This document shows positions 55,426 to 64,000 of a stretch of DNA of 64,000 bases, piece by piece (within the stretch, counting starts at the first letter, position 1; every line of letters begins with the position of its first letter). Below the pieces are notes generated by a model, which searched no databases, was not told the DNA's origin, and saw nothing but the letters and a program-made list of their open reading frames with translations. Made by a program: the position numbers and the translations under genes. The stretch comes from Peteryoungia aggregata LMG 23059. Lineage in GTDB: Bacteria; Pseudomonadota; Alphaproteobacteria; Rhizobiales; Rhizobiaceae. The stretch spans positions 248,001 through 312,000 of the forward strand of contig NZ_JAUSUW010000003.1 of the NCBI RefSeq assembly GCF_030814435.1. Direction: 5' to 3'.

Positions 55426-56910
55426 ATGTTTGGCAAACGCGGAAACGACGGTTTCGGCAAAGGCGGGGCGGGCGTCGGCACGATCCCGGCACAGCCCGCT
55501 GCTGCCGCGCCTGCGGCGCGTTCCAGCACGCTCATCGAACCCGGCAGCCCTGAGGTCAGCAGCCGACAGCAGGTTACCCCGCCGTCGATGCAAACCCCCG
55601 GGCGCAAGAAGCCGCCGCGGACGGAAGATTATTACGACACGAAAAGCCAGGTCTTCTCGGCACTGATCGACACGATCGACCTGTCGCAGCTGGCCAAGCT
55701 CGACGGCGAAAGCGCGCGCGAAGAAATCCGCGACATCGTCAACGATATCATCACGATCAAGAATTTCGCGATGTCGATCTCCGAGCAGGAAGAACTGCTC
55801 GAAGACATCTGCAACGACGTTCTCGGCTATGGTCCGCTTGAACCTTTGCTGGCCCGCGACGACATCGCCGACATCATGGTCAACGGCGCCGGCCAGACCT
55901 TCATCGAAGTGGGCGGCAAGACGATCGAGTCGGAAATCCGATTCCGCGACAATTCGCAGCTTCTGTCGATCTGCCAGCGTATCGTCAGCCAGGTCGGTCG
56001 CCGCGTCGATGAATCCAGCCCAATCTGCGACGCGCGTCTGCCCGATGGTTCGCGTGTCAACGTCATCGCCCCGCCGCTGGCCATCGACGGGCCGGCGCTG
56101 ACCATTCGTAAGTTCAAGAAGGACAAGCTGAACCTCGCGCAGCTGGTCAAGTTCGGCGCGATCACGCCTGAAGGTGCCGAGGTTCTGCAGATCATCGGCC
56201 GCGTTCGCTGCAACGTCGTCATCTCTGGCGGTACCGGCTCGGGTAAAACCACGCTTCTCAACTGCCTTACGGGCTTCATCGACCAGGACGAACGCATCAT
56301 CACCTGCGAAGACACGGCGGAACTGCAGCTGCAGCAACCGCATGTGGTACGTCTTGAAACGCGCCCGCCGAACATCGAAGGCGAAGGCGAGATCACCATG
56401 CGTGACCTCGTCAAGAACTGCCTGCGTATGCGCCCCGAACGCATCATCGTCGGTGAAGTGCGCGGACCTGAAGTTTTCGACCTTCTTCAGGCAATGAACA
56501 CGGGTCACGACGGCTCGATGGGCACGATCCACGCCAATACGCCACGCGAGTGCCTGAGCCGTATGGAATCGATGATCGCCATGGGCGGCTTCTCGCTGCC
56601 GGCCAAGACCGTGCGCGAGATCATCTCCGGCTCCATCGACGTCATCATCCAGGCGGCCCGCCTGCGCGACGGTTCGCGCCGCATCACGCACATCACCGAG
56701 GTCATCGGGATGGAAGGCGACGTGATCATCACCCAGGACCTGATGCGCTACGAAATGGAAGGCGAGGACGCCAACGGCAAGATCATCGGCCGACACATGT
56801 CGACCGGCATCGGCAAGCCGCATTTCTGGGACCGTGCGCGCTACTACAACGAGGACCGTCGCCTGGCCGCAGCACTTGATACCATGGAACAGAAGTCAAA
56901 GGGGATCTGA
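55426..56910 (+). CDS. cpaF: Pilus assembly ATPase CpaF
   Basis: A 494-residue hexameric secretion ATPase (VirB11/TadA family). Walker A is GGTGSGKTT at 268-276, followed by DTAELQLQQPHVVRLE, the Asp box and GTIHANTPRE (His box). An N-terminal Pro/Ala-rich linker precedes the core. It powers pilus extension and retraction. Confidence 0.95.
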   Translation: MFGKRGNDGFGKGGAGVGTIPAQPAAAAPAARSSTLIEPGSPEVSSRQQVTPPSMQTPGRKKPPRTEDYYDTKSQVFSALIDTIDLSQLAKLDGESAREEIRDIVNDIITIKNFAMSISEQEELLEDICNDVLGYGPLEPLLARDDIADIMVNGAGQTFIEVGGKTIESEIRFRDNSQLLSICQRIVSQVGRRVDESSPICDARLPDGSRVNVIAPPLAIDGPALTIRKFKKDKLNLAQLVKFGAITPEGAEVLQIIGRVRCNVVISGGTGSGKTTLLNCLTGFIDQDERIITCEDTAELQLQQPHVVRLETRPPNIEGEGEITMRDLVKNCLRMRPERIIVGEVRGPEVFDLLQAMNTGHDGSMGTIHANTPRECLSRMESMIAMGGFSLPAKTVREIISGSIDVIIQAARLRDGSRRITHITEVIGMEGDVIITQDLMRYEMEGEDANGKIIGRHMSTGIGKPHFWDRARYYNEDRRLAAALDTMEQKSKGI

Positions 56911-56915
56911 TCATC

Positions 56916-57932
56916 ATGTTCGGCATCGATCCCACCGTCCTCGCCATCGTTGCTCTGGTCGCCGTCTCGACCGGTGCCGTGGCCTATGGTGTGCTCTATT
57001 CGAAGATCGAGACCGAGAAAAAGACGGCAACCCGCATCAACCGCGTGCGGTCTGCCGAAACCGACACCAACCAGATGAAGGCCGCCCGCGACCGCGTGCA
57101 GGAGATTTCCAAGCGACGCAAATCGGTGCAGGACTCGCTCAAGGAACTCGAGAAGAAACAACAGCAGGACAAGACCAAGAAGGCCAATGCCGCCAGCCTG
57201 AAGGCGAAGCTGGTGCAATCGGGCCTGGCGATTTCCCTGCCCCAGTTCTATATGGTGAGCGTGCTGATAGGACTGGTCGTGCTGGCGGTGACATTCCTCG
57301 CGGGCATGGGGCCGCTGGTGATCGCAGGTGCCACATTCGTCGCCGCTTTCGGCCTACCCCGCTGGTTCGTCGGGTTTCTCGTCGGCCGTCGCCAGAAGAA
57401 GTTTCTCGAAGAATTCCCCAATTCGCTCGACGTCATGACACGTTCCATTCGCTCGGGCCTTCCGCTGAACGACGCGATCCGGATGATAGCCTCGGATGGC
57501 CAGGACCCGGTCAAAACCGAGTTTCGGCGCATCGTCGAGTCCCAGCAACTCGGCCTGAGCGTGCCCGATTCCGTGGCCCGCATGCACCAGACCATGCCGC
57601 TGAACGAAGTCAGCTTCTTTGCCATCGTCATCGCGATCCAGGGCCAGGCGGGCGGCAACCTCTCCGAAGCGCTCTCCAACCTCTCGCGCGTCCTGCGTGA
57701 CCGCAAGAAGATGAAGGCAAAGGTCAACGCGCTGTCGATGGAAGCGAAGGCCTCGGCCGCGATCATCGGCGCACTGCCCTTTATCGTGGCCCTGCTCGTC
57801 TACCTGACGTCACCGGGCTACATCATGATCCTGTTCACGGATTCCCGCGGACACCTGATCCTCGGCGTCTCGGCCGTCTGGATGAGCATCGGCCTTCTGG
57901 TCATGCGCAACATGATCAACTTCGAGATCTGA
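56916..57932 (+). CDS. tadB: Pilus platform protein TadB
   Basis: A 338-residue inner-membrane protein with a type II secretion F domain: NSLDVMTRSIRSGLPLNDAIR and IAIQGQAGGNLSEALSNLS. An N-terminal membrane helix is followed by a basic coiled stretch, and two more helices lie at the C-terminus. It starts 5 bases after cpaF. Confidence 0.93.
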   Translation: MFGIDPTVLAIVALVAVSTGAVAYGVLYSKIETEKKTATRINRVRSAETDTNQMKAARDRVQEISKRRKSVQDSLKELEKKQQQDKTKKANAASLKAKLVQSGLAISLPQFYMVSVLIGLVVLAVTFLAGMGPLVIAGATFVAAFGLPRWFVGFLVGRRQKKFLEEFPNSLDVMTRSIRSGLPLNDAIRMIASDGQDPVKTEFRRIVESQQLGLSVPDSVARMHQTMPLNEVSFFAIVIAIQGQAGGNLSEALSNLSRVLRDRKKMKAKVNALSMEAKASAAIIGALPFIVALLVYLTSPGYIMILFTDSRGHLILGVSAVWMSIGLLVMRNMINFEI

Positions 57933-57942
57933 GGAGCGGGCG

Positions 57943-58929
57943 ATGACGGAAGACTGGGCCGCACAACTGACAGATCCGACGCTGGTGATCGCCGTTCTCG
58001 TGGCGCTCGCGGTGTTCGGCACGTTCTACACGTTCGCCATGCCCTATCTGGAACGTGGCGACCTGAACAAGCGCATGCGTGCGGTCTCGACCGAGCGCGA
58101 CCTGATCCGCGCACGCGAGCGGGCAAAGCTGAACGCCGAAGCTGCCCAGAGCCGCGCATCGCTCAGAACGACGAACAACAAGTCGGTGCGGCACATCGTT
58201 GAACGGTTCAACCTGCGCAAGGCGCTGGTGGACGACAACACGGTCGACAAGCTGAAGGCTGCAGGCCTGAGATCACAGAACGCGTTGAACATGTTCCTCG
58301 TGGCGCGTTTTCTCCTGCCTTTCGCGACACTGGCACTCACCGCCTTCTGGATCTTTGCTCTGGGAAATCTCGCAGAGAAGCCGCTTCCGATCCGGCTGTT
58401 TGCCACGATCGTCGGCGGCTATATCGGCTTCTATCTGCCGAACATCTATATCTCGAACCGCATTTCGAAACGCCAGCAATCAATCCGACGTGCCTGGCCG
58501 GATGCGCTGGACCTGATGCTGATCTGCGTTGAATCCGGTATTTCGCTGGAGGCATCAATGCGGCGGGTTTCTGAGGAGATCGGCGAGCAATCACCTGAAC
58601 TGGCCGAGGAAATGGTGCTGACAACCGCAGAGCTGTCGTTCCTGCCCGACCGCCGACAGGCGCTCGAAAACCTGGGGACACGAACCCAGCTCGATGGCGT
58701 CAAGAATGTCGTCCAGGCGCTGATCCAGGCGGATCGCTACGGGACGCCCGTGGCTCAGGCCCTGCGTGTTCTGGCCCAGGAAGGCCGTGACGAGCGCATG
58801 AACGAAGCCGAGAAGAAGGCAGCAGCCCTTCCGCCGAAGCTCACCGTGCCGATGATCCTGTTCTTCCTGCCGGTGCTGATCGCGGTCATCCTGGGCCCTG
58901 CGGGCATCCAGGTCTCAGACCGGTTCTGA
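57943..58929 (+). CDS. tadC: Pilus platform protein TadC
   Basis: A 328-residue inner-membrane type II secretion F-domain protein. DALDLMLICVESGISLEASMRR and LIQADRYGTPVAQALRVLA are the typical blocks. It forms the platform with TadB. It is the last gene of the operon and a short GC stem (TCCGG/CCGGA) follows the stop. Confidence 0.92.
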   Translation: MTEDWAAQLTDPTLVIAVLVALAVFGTFYTFAMPYLERGDLNKRMRAVSTERDLIRARERAKLNAEAAQSRASLRTTNNKSVRHIVERFNLRKALVDDNTVDKLKAAGLRSQNALNMFLVARFLLPFATLALTAFWIFALGNLAEKPLPIRLFATIVGGYIGFYLPNIYISNRISKRQQSIRRAWPDALDLMLICVESGISLEASMRRVSEEIGEQSPELAEEMVLTTAELSFLPDRRQALENLGTRTQLDGVKNVVQALIQADRYGTPVAQALRVLAQEGRDERMNEAEKKAAALPPKLTVPMILFFLPVLIAVILGPAGIQVSDRF

Positions 58930-58946
58930 TCCGGCGGAGCCGGACC

Positions 58947-59147
58947 TCAGTGAACGGTGGCGAGTTCTTCTTCGAGAAGCTTCAGCGCGTCCTGCAAGGC
59001 TTCCACCAGGATGTCTGTGAGTTCGTCGGACTTGTGTTCGAGAAGCATCAGCTTCACAGCCATGTCCTGCTGTTCGAAATACTGGTCAGGTCCTTCGTTC
59101 ATCATCGTCATGTCCCCATAAGGCCGAATCATCTCGGCTGGTTCCAC
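58947..59147 (-). CDS. Small conserved hypothetical protein
   Basis: A 66-residue acidic, mostly helical protein. The second half (LLEHKSDELTDILVEALQDAL) looks amphipathic. It is convergent with tadC. I recognise no family. The reading frame is clean and the protein is short, so the call rests on its composition and position only. Confidence 0.55.
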   Translation of the reverse strand: MEPAEMIRPYGDMTMMNEGPDQYFEQQDMAVKLMLLEHKSDELTDILVEALQDALKLLEEELATVH

Positions 59148-59197
59148 GATGACGACGCTTCCTTGTGCAAGGCTTTCAGCCTATCGGATGCAACTGG

Positions 59198-59662
59198 TCA
59201 AGCCTCGGCCTGAACGTCGCCGGCAGTCACGGCTGCACTGAAGTTGGAAAAGAATTCGCCAGCCAGCTTTTTCGAGGTGGATTCGATCAGACGGCTGCCG
59301 AGCTGGGCGATCTTGCCCCCGACTTCAGCCTTCACGGTGTAGGTCAGAAGGGTCGCGCCGCCTTCTTCGGGGGTCAGCGTGACATCCGCACCGCCCTTGG
59401 CAAAACCCGCGAGGCCACCCTTGCCCTCACCAGAGATGGTGTAGGAGTTCGGTGGGTTGAGATTCTGCAGTTCAACGGCGCCCTCGAACTTCGCCTTGAT
59501 CGGCCCGATCTTGAGCACGACCCTGGCGGTCATATGGGTGTCCGAGGTCTTTTCCAGGCTCTCGCAACCGGGAATCGACTGGCGCAGAATCTCGGGATCG
59601 TTGAGCGCCAGCCATACGGTCTCGACCGGCGCCTCGATGCGCTCGCTGCCCTGCATGTCCAT
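59198..59662 (-). CDS. CoxG-like SRPBCC family protein
   Basis: A 154-residue START/SRPBCC-fold protein of the CO-dehydrogenase subunit G type (SERIEAPVETVWLALNDPE, IPGCESLEKT, LKIGPIKAKFEG). GGGAGGAA lies seven bases before the ATG at 59662; the longer frame is not supported. No CO dehydrogenase genes are near, so its role here is unknown. Confidence 0.85.
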   Translation of the reverse strand: MDMQGSERIEAPVETVWLALNDPEILRQSIPGCESLEKTSDTHMTARVVLKIGPIKAKFEGAVELQNLNPPNSYTISGEGKGGLAGFAKGGADVTLTPEEGGATLLTYTVKAEVGGKIAQLGSRLIESTSKKLAGEFFSNFSAAVTAGDVQAEA

Positions 59663-59765
59663 CCGGCATTCCTCCCTTGCAGATCGCGGGCTCCCTCCCG
59701 CAGCAGGGAGACTGCATGGCCTGCCCCCAGGATGCAAGACTGCCAAAGCATCAAAGGCGGGTCCC

Positions 59766-61070
59766 TTAGACGAGGACAGCCTGTTCGACGCGGTCCTGCG
59801 AACCGAAGAAGCGGAGATACCGTTCGACCTCGGCCGGATCACCCGTCGCCTTGCGCGGATTGTCGGAGAGCTTGACGGCCGGGCGGCCATTGGCTTCTGA
59901 CACCTTGCAGACGATCGAAATCGGCTTCAGGCCGGCAATTTCGCGCGGGGCACAGCCGGCGAAATCATTGGTGAGATTGGTGCCCCAGCCGAAGGACATG
60001 CGAACACGACCGGCGAAGTGGCGATAGGTATCGATGATCGCGTCGACATCCAGACCATCGGAGAAAATCAGCAGCTTCTGGCGAGGGTCGCGGCCCATCT
60101 TCTTCCACCAGTCGATGATCTTCTCACCGCCTTCGATCGGCGGCGCGCTATCCGGGCGGAAGCCGGTCCAGTCAGCGACCCATTCGGGGGCATGTTCGAG
60201 AAACGACGTGGTGCCGAAAGCATCGGGAAGGACGATCAAAAGATTACCGCCATAGAGGCGCTTCCAGTCCTTCAGGACCTGATAGGGCGCGGCTGCAAGC
60301 TCGGCCTCGCTGTTGGCAAGCGCGGCGATGACCATCGGAAGTTCATGCGCATTGGTGCCAACCGCTTCCAGATCCGAATCCATAGCGAGCAGGACATTGC
60401 TGGTGCCGGTAAAGGCCGGGCCGATGCCTTCCTTCAGCGCTTCAACACACCAGCGCTGCCAGAGGAAGCTATGGCGACGGCGGGTGCCGAAATCGGAGAT
60501 CCGCAGGCCCGGGAGTTCACGCAGCCGCTCGACCTTGGCCCACATCTTGGCCTTGGCACGGGCATAGAGCACATCGAGGGTGAAATAGCCGAGGGAGCGC
60601 ATGGCAGCGCGCGAGCGCAATTCGTTGATGATCGCAAGCGCCGGAATCTCCCACAATGTGGTCTCCATCCAGCTACCGTGGAACGTCAACTCATATTGGC
60701 CGTCACGCTTGGCCAGCTCGTATTCGGGAAGTTGAAGGTTCCCGAGCCAGGCCAGAAATTCGGGTTCGAATATCTGGGCTCGGCCGTAGAAGGAGTTACC
60801 CGCAAGCCAGATCATTTCCTTCTTGGTGAGGCGCAACGAGCGAACATGATCGAGCTGGTCACGCAGTTCCTGTTCGTCGATCTCATCCGCGAGGCGCACG
60901 GAGGTGGTGCGATTGATCAGCGTGAAGGTGGCATTCACCTGCGGGTAAAGCTTCCAGATCATCTGGAGCATCAGCAGCTTGTAGAAATCGGTATCGAGAA
61001 GGCTGCGGATGATGGGATCAAGCTTCCAGGCGTGATTGTGAACCCTGGTCGCGATGTCTGTCTTTGTCAT
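59766..61070 (-). CDS. pncB: Nicotinate phosphoribosyltransferase
   Basis: A 434-residue NAD salvage enzyme making nicotinate mononucleotide. It has the [13 protein letters not shown] start, the [12 protein letters not shown] block (active-site His-containing loop) and a C-terminal [13 protein letters not shown] segment. It stands in a leftward unit of its own, 181 bases from the next gene. Confidence 0.95.
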   Translation of the reverse strand: MTKTDIATRVHNHAWKLDPIIRSLLDTDFYKLLMLQMIWKLYPQVNATFTLINRTTSVRLADEIDEQELRDQLDHVRSLRLTKKEMIWLAGNSFYGRAQIFEPEFLAWLGNLQLPEYELAKRDGQYELTFHGSWMETTLWEIPALAIINELRSRAAMRSLGYFTLDVLYARAKAKMWAKVERLRELPGLRISDFGTRRRHSFLWQRWCVEALKEGIGPAFTGTSNVLLAMDSDLEAVGTNAHELPMVIAALANSEAELAAAPYQVLKDWKRLYGGNLLIVLPDAFGTTSFLEHAPEWVADWTGFRPDSAPPIEGGEKIIDWWKKMGRDPRQKLLIFSDGLDVDAIIDTYRHFAGRVRMSFGWGTNLTNDFAGCAPREIAGLKPISIVCKVSEANGRPAVKLSDNPRKATGDPAEVERYLRFFGSQDRVEQAVLV

Positions 61071-61251
61071 GATCCACTGCCTTCGTATCCGCAGCGGGCA
61101 CTGCGGCGGGCGACCGCAATGCTTCGGTCGCTTCCGCAGCAGTTATCGGCAATCAATGTCGGATTGTCCAGTGAGCGACGTGGCATCGTTGCCAGCCGCG
61201 AGGCTTGTTCCAAATCTCGAAGACAGGAACCGATCGGATCGAGATTTGGCG

Positions 61252-61548
61252 TTACTGGCCCGGCGTCGGATTGGATCGAGGCACGTTCTGGTCCTGGCTC
61301 TCGTTTTCCATCGGAGCCGGCATGGTTTGCTCCTGCGCCCGATTGGTCGGATTGTCGGGTGCAATCGAGTTGCCCCACCACTCGATCGGAATCCAGACCA
61401 GCATGGCCAGGATGAGGCCCGCCAACAGGACGATCAGCACGGGCTTTCCGCGGGCCCCCTGGCGGGCTTCCGTCGCCGTGACCGGCTCGGGTCGAAGGCC
61501 GCGTGTCCGGCGATCGTTCGTGTCGGGCATGTCGGTTCTGCTGTTCAT
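61252..61548 (-). CDS. Small membrane protein of unknown function
   Basis: About 98 residues from ATG 61548. A basic, Arg-rich N-terminal tail is followed by one helix (VLIVLLAGLILAMLVWIPI) and a polar, Pro- and Gln-rich tail. I do not recognise the family. The longer frame to 61590 adds residues without support. Confidence 0.65.
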   Translation of the reverse strand: MNSRTDMPDTNDRRTRGLRPEPVTATEARQGARGKPVLIVLLAGLILAMLVWIPIEWWGNSIAPDNPTNRAQEQTMPAPMENESQDQNVPRSNPTPGQ

Positions 61549-61642
61549 TGTCAGACTCCCTGTTCTGGCGCAGCAACTCGCTGGATGCACCTTCCAAGGA
61601 CAAACGGGAGCTCTCGTGGTTTGTTCCGCGATTTGGCAGGCC

Positions 61643-62605
61643 TCAATAACCTGACGTGCGATCGACTACGAATTCCAACGGTTCACCGGCTTCAAGTCGT
61701 GCGATCTGGGCTTCGACATGGCGCAAGAGGGCGCGGACATCGGATGCGGCTGCCGCGTGGGGCGTGACGACCACGTTGGGCATCGACCAGAGCGGGCTTT
61801 CGCCGACAAGCGGTTCTTTTTCAAAGACGTCAAGGGACGCCGCTTTCAGGGTTCCGTCGGTCAGGCACTCGATCAGTTCGCTCTCCTTCTGGCTGCCACC
61901 ACGACCGGCATTCAGGAAGACCGGGGCGCCCAGCGGGCCGGTGCGGCGCAGCTTCGAGAAGAGCGCGCGATCATAGATGCCGCGCGTATCATCGGTGAGC
62001 GGCAGCAGACCGACCAGGATGTCGGTTCGGCCGAGAAAGGTATCAAGACCGGCAGCATCAAAGGTTGCGATCCCGTCGATCACCTTTGACCGACGGGACC
62101 AACCGATGACGTCGAAGCCCATGATCTTGAGCTTACGGACGGCGTCTGCACCAAGAACGCCGAGCCCCATGACGCCGACGGTCACATCGCGAGCTTCGGG
62201 CTGTTCGGAGATCTCGTGCCAGATGCGATCCCGCTGTTGGCCGGCATAGGCGATGCCGTTTCGCAGGTGATGCAGGCACTGCCAGACGACCCATTCGCTC
62301 ATGCGGTCAGTGAGGCTGCGATCGACGAAACGGACGATCGGCAGGTCGGGCAGCTCATAGGCGGAGAGGATGTGATCGACGCCGGCACCGCCGGAGAAGA
62401 TAACCTTCAAGCCGGACGCCCTCTGGAACAATGCCGGGTCCGGCTTCCAGACGACGGCGAATTCGGCGTCCGAGAGATCCCGGTCGGCATTGGCCGGATC
62501 GCCCATGTCGATGACCGGACGATCCTTGAAGGCGGAACGGAGAGCGGAGACCACGCTTTCGCGTGCGAAACGGAGGTCGATGACGACGGGGCGTTTTTCG
62601 GACAT
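61643..62605 (-). CDS. Glyoxylate/hydroxypyruvate reductase A-type dehydrogenase
   Basis: About 320 residues of the D-2-hydroxyacid dehydrogenase family. The NAD(P) site is GVMGLGVLGADAV, followed by GWSRR (suggesting NADP), LPLTDDTRGI, NAGRGG and a late TPHAAA with His. It is closest in style to GhrA. ATG 62605 is chosen; GTG 62617 is an alternative directly after the preceding stop. Confidence 0.85.
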   Translation of the reverse strand: MSEKRPVVIDLRFARESVVSALRSAFKDRPVIDMGDPANADRDLSDAEFAVVWKPDPALFQRASGLKVIFSGGAGVDHILSAYELPDLPIVRFVDRSLTDRMSEWVVWQCLHHLRNGIAYAGQQRDRIWHEISEQPEARDVTVGVMGLGVLGADAVRKLKIMGFDVIGWSRRSKVIDGIATFDAAGLDTFLGRTDILVGLLPLTDDTRGIYDRALFSKLRRTGPLGAPVFLNAGRGGSQKESELIECLTDGTLKAASLDVFEKEPLVGESPLWSMPNVVVTPHAAAASDVRALLRHVEAQIARLEAGEPLEFVVDRTSGY

Positions 62606-62618
62606 CTGGAAACTCACA

Positions 62619-64000
62619 TTATTGGCGGATGCCGCCGGCCTCGACGGCTTCGAGATCGAAAGCCGCAGCCATCAGCGCGCGGGTGTAATCGGCCTTTGGC
62701 GCGGCGAAGACTTCTGCGGCCGGGCCCTTTTCGACCACCTTTCCGCCGCGCATGACGATCAGCTCGTTGGCGAGCGCCTTCACCACCTTCAGGTCGTGGC
62801 TGATGAAGAGATAGGCGAGATCGTGTTTGGCCTGCAGATCGCGCAGGAGATCGACGACCTGGGCCTGGACGGTCATATCGAGCGCCGAGGTCGGTTCGTC
62901 GAGCATGACGAAACGGGGTTTCAGCACCATGGCGCGGGCGATCGCAATGCGCTGGCGCTGGCCGCCGGAGAATTCATGCGGGTAGCGCCAGCGGGTGGCG
63001 GGGTCGAGGCCGACCTCCTTGAGCGCCCAGGCGACACGGGCATCGCGCTCTTCCGCCGTGAGCTGTTTTTCGTGGACCTTGAGGCCTTCTGCGATGATTT
63101 CACCCACGGACATGCGGGGGCTGAGCGAGCCGAAGGGATCCTGGAAGACGATCTGCAGGCGATCGCGAAGCGGGCGCATCTCGCGATAGGAAAAGGCATG
63201 GATATCCTTGCCGATGAAGCTGATACGGCCCTTCGACGAGATGAGACGCGAGAGAGCGAGACCGAGCGTGGTCTTGCCGGAGCCGGATTCGCCGACGACG
63301 CCGAGCGTCTGGCCGGCGCGCAGCGTGAGATCCACACCATCGACGGCCTTCACGTGGTCGACGGTGCGGCGCAGGAAGCCGGCTTTGATCGGGAACCAGA
63401 CGCGGATGTCCTCACCCTGCATCACGACGGGCTTTGTTTCGTCCAGTGCGGGCGGTTCGCCACGCGGCTCGGAGGCGAGCAGCTTCTTGGTATAGGCATG
63501 CTGTGGCCGTTCGAAGATGTCCTCGACGGCTCCGGCCTCGACGATCTTGCCCTTGGTCATGACGCAGACCCGATCGGCGAACTTGCGGACGATGCCGAGG
63601 TCATGGGTGATGAACAGCATGGACATGCCATGCTCGGACTTGAGGCGCCCCAGGAGTTCGAGGATCTGGGCCTGGACGGTGACGTCGAGGGCCGTGGTCG
63701 GTTCATCGGCGATCAGCAGCTTCGGCCTGTTGGCAAGCGCCATGGCAATCATCACGCGCTGGCGCTGGCCGCCCGAGAGTTCATGCGGGAAGGCGGTCAA
63801 CCGCTTTTCCGGCTCGCGGATGCCGACCTGATGCAAAAGCTCAAGCACGCGGGCACGGGCGGGTGCGCCTTCAAGGCCCTGATGGAGGGCCAGGATCTCT
63901 CCGATCTGCCGCTCGATCGTGTGCAGCGGGTTGAGCGAGGTCATCGGCTCCTGGAAGATCATGGTGACGTCGTTGCCGCGCACGGCGCGAAGCTCGGGCT
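62619..64000 (-). CDS. Oligopeptide-type ABC transporter double ATP-binding protein (5' end beyond window)
   Basis: The visible part (over 454 residues) has two ABC domains. The first lacks its Walker A because the window ends; [15 protein letters not shown] and [12 protein letters not shown] are seen. The second has [24 protein letters not shown] and [10 protein letters not shown]. It resembles YejF and Dpp/Opp ATPases fused as one chain. It ends two bases before the reductase gene's GTG. Confidence 0.9.
   Translation of the reverse strand, partial: PELRAVRGNDVTMIFQEPMTSLNPLHTIERQIGEILALHQGLEGAPARARVLELLHQVGIREPEKRLTAFPHELSGGQRQRVMIAMALANRPKLLIADEPTTALDVTVQAQILELLGRLKSEHGMSMLFITHDLGIVRKFADRVCVMTKGKIVEAGAVEDIFERPQHAYTKKLLASEPRGEPPALDETKPVVMQGEDIRVWFPIKAGFLRRTVDHVKAVDGVDLTLRAGQTLGVVGESGSGKTTLGLALSRLISSKGRISFIGKDIHAFSYREMRPLRDRLQIVFQDPFGSLSPRMSVGEIIAEGLKVHEKQLTAEERDARVAWALKEVGLDPATRWRYPHEFSGGQRQRIAIARAMVLKPRFVMLDEPTSALDMTVQAQVVDLLRDLQAKHDLAYLFISHDLKVVKALANELIVMRGGKVVEKGPAAEVFAAPKADYTRALMAAAFDLEAVEAGGIRQ

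Noticed and set aside
55225..56823. A 532-codon minus-strand open frame opposite cpaF
   Set aside because: Antisense shadow of the conserved ATPase gene.
61067..61603. A 178-codon minus-strand frame before pncB
   Set aside because: It overlaps the small membrane protein gene in another frame, and only the latter has a sensible membrane segment.
1..64000. CRISPR array
   Set aside because: No regularly spaced short direct repeats were seen in any spacer.

Overview
The window looks like the chromosome of a member of the Rhizobiaceae (Agrobacterium/Rhizobium-like). The evidence is the high-GC codon use, the rhizobial Flp/Cpa-Tad pilus locus, the nucleoside transport and salvage cluster, a DUF1612 (RHE_PE00001-type) gene and the general style of the alphaproteobacterial proteins. 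It falls into three parts.

Region A (about 1-14,850) is a two-operon set for handling phosphorylated compounds, with a LacI-family regulator between the operons. The first operon runs leftward: a fused ABC permease, its ATPase, three tandem paralogous periplasmic binding proteins, an inositol-monophosphatase-like enzyme and a dual-specificity-type phosphatase. The second operon, also leftward, starts with another monophosphatase and another dual-specificity-type phosphatase, then a calcineurin-like phosphoesterase and a Na/Pi cotransporter-like protein with a PhoU-like tail. Four copies of a 14-bp palindrome (TGMACRCGYGDKCA) lie in front of the lacI/permease pair and of the second operon, so one regulator probably controls both. 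The likely job is uptake of an organophosphate (a sugar- or cyclitol-phosphate, AfuABC-like), cytoplasmic dephosphorylation and phosphate balancing. The substrate is not known.

Region B (about 15,100-34,170) is accessory DNA next to the 3' end of a tRNA-Ser(GGA) gene, with a tyrosine recombinase and two small helix-turn-helix proteins at the tRNA end. It holds an IS66 element, a nuclease-like gene that this element appears to have truncated, a STAND/NACHT-like NTPase with a C-terminal Mrr-like nuclease, a remnant of an IS3 orfA, a three-gene operon (FAD-binding protein, middle component, SMC-like ABC ATPase) that resembles ABC-3C/Lamassu-type defence systems, a DUF2806-like protein paired with a PD-(D/E)XK nuclease-like protein, and a DUF1612 protein. 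This is a defence-rich island. No left attachment site was found in the window.

Region C (about 34,170-64,000) is core chromosome. It has tRNA-Ser; msrA; a BMP-family nucleoside ABC transporter followed by cdd, a purine-nucleoside phosphorylase, deoC and deoA; a 265-bp inverted-repeat element; a periplasmic aspartic protease-like gene; upp, add and deoB on the opposite strand; TadE/G-like genes and a stand-alone CpaC N-domain protein; the pilin-cpaA-B-C-D-E-F-tadB-tadC operon; a CoxG-like protein; pncB; a small membrane protein; a GhrA-like reductase; and an oligopeptide-type double ATPase cut by the window end. Transporter and deo enzymes together form a nucleoside import and breakdown route.
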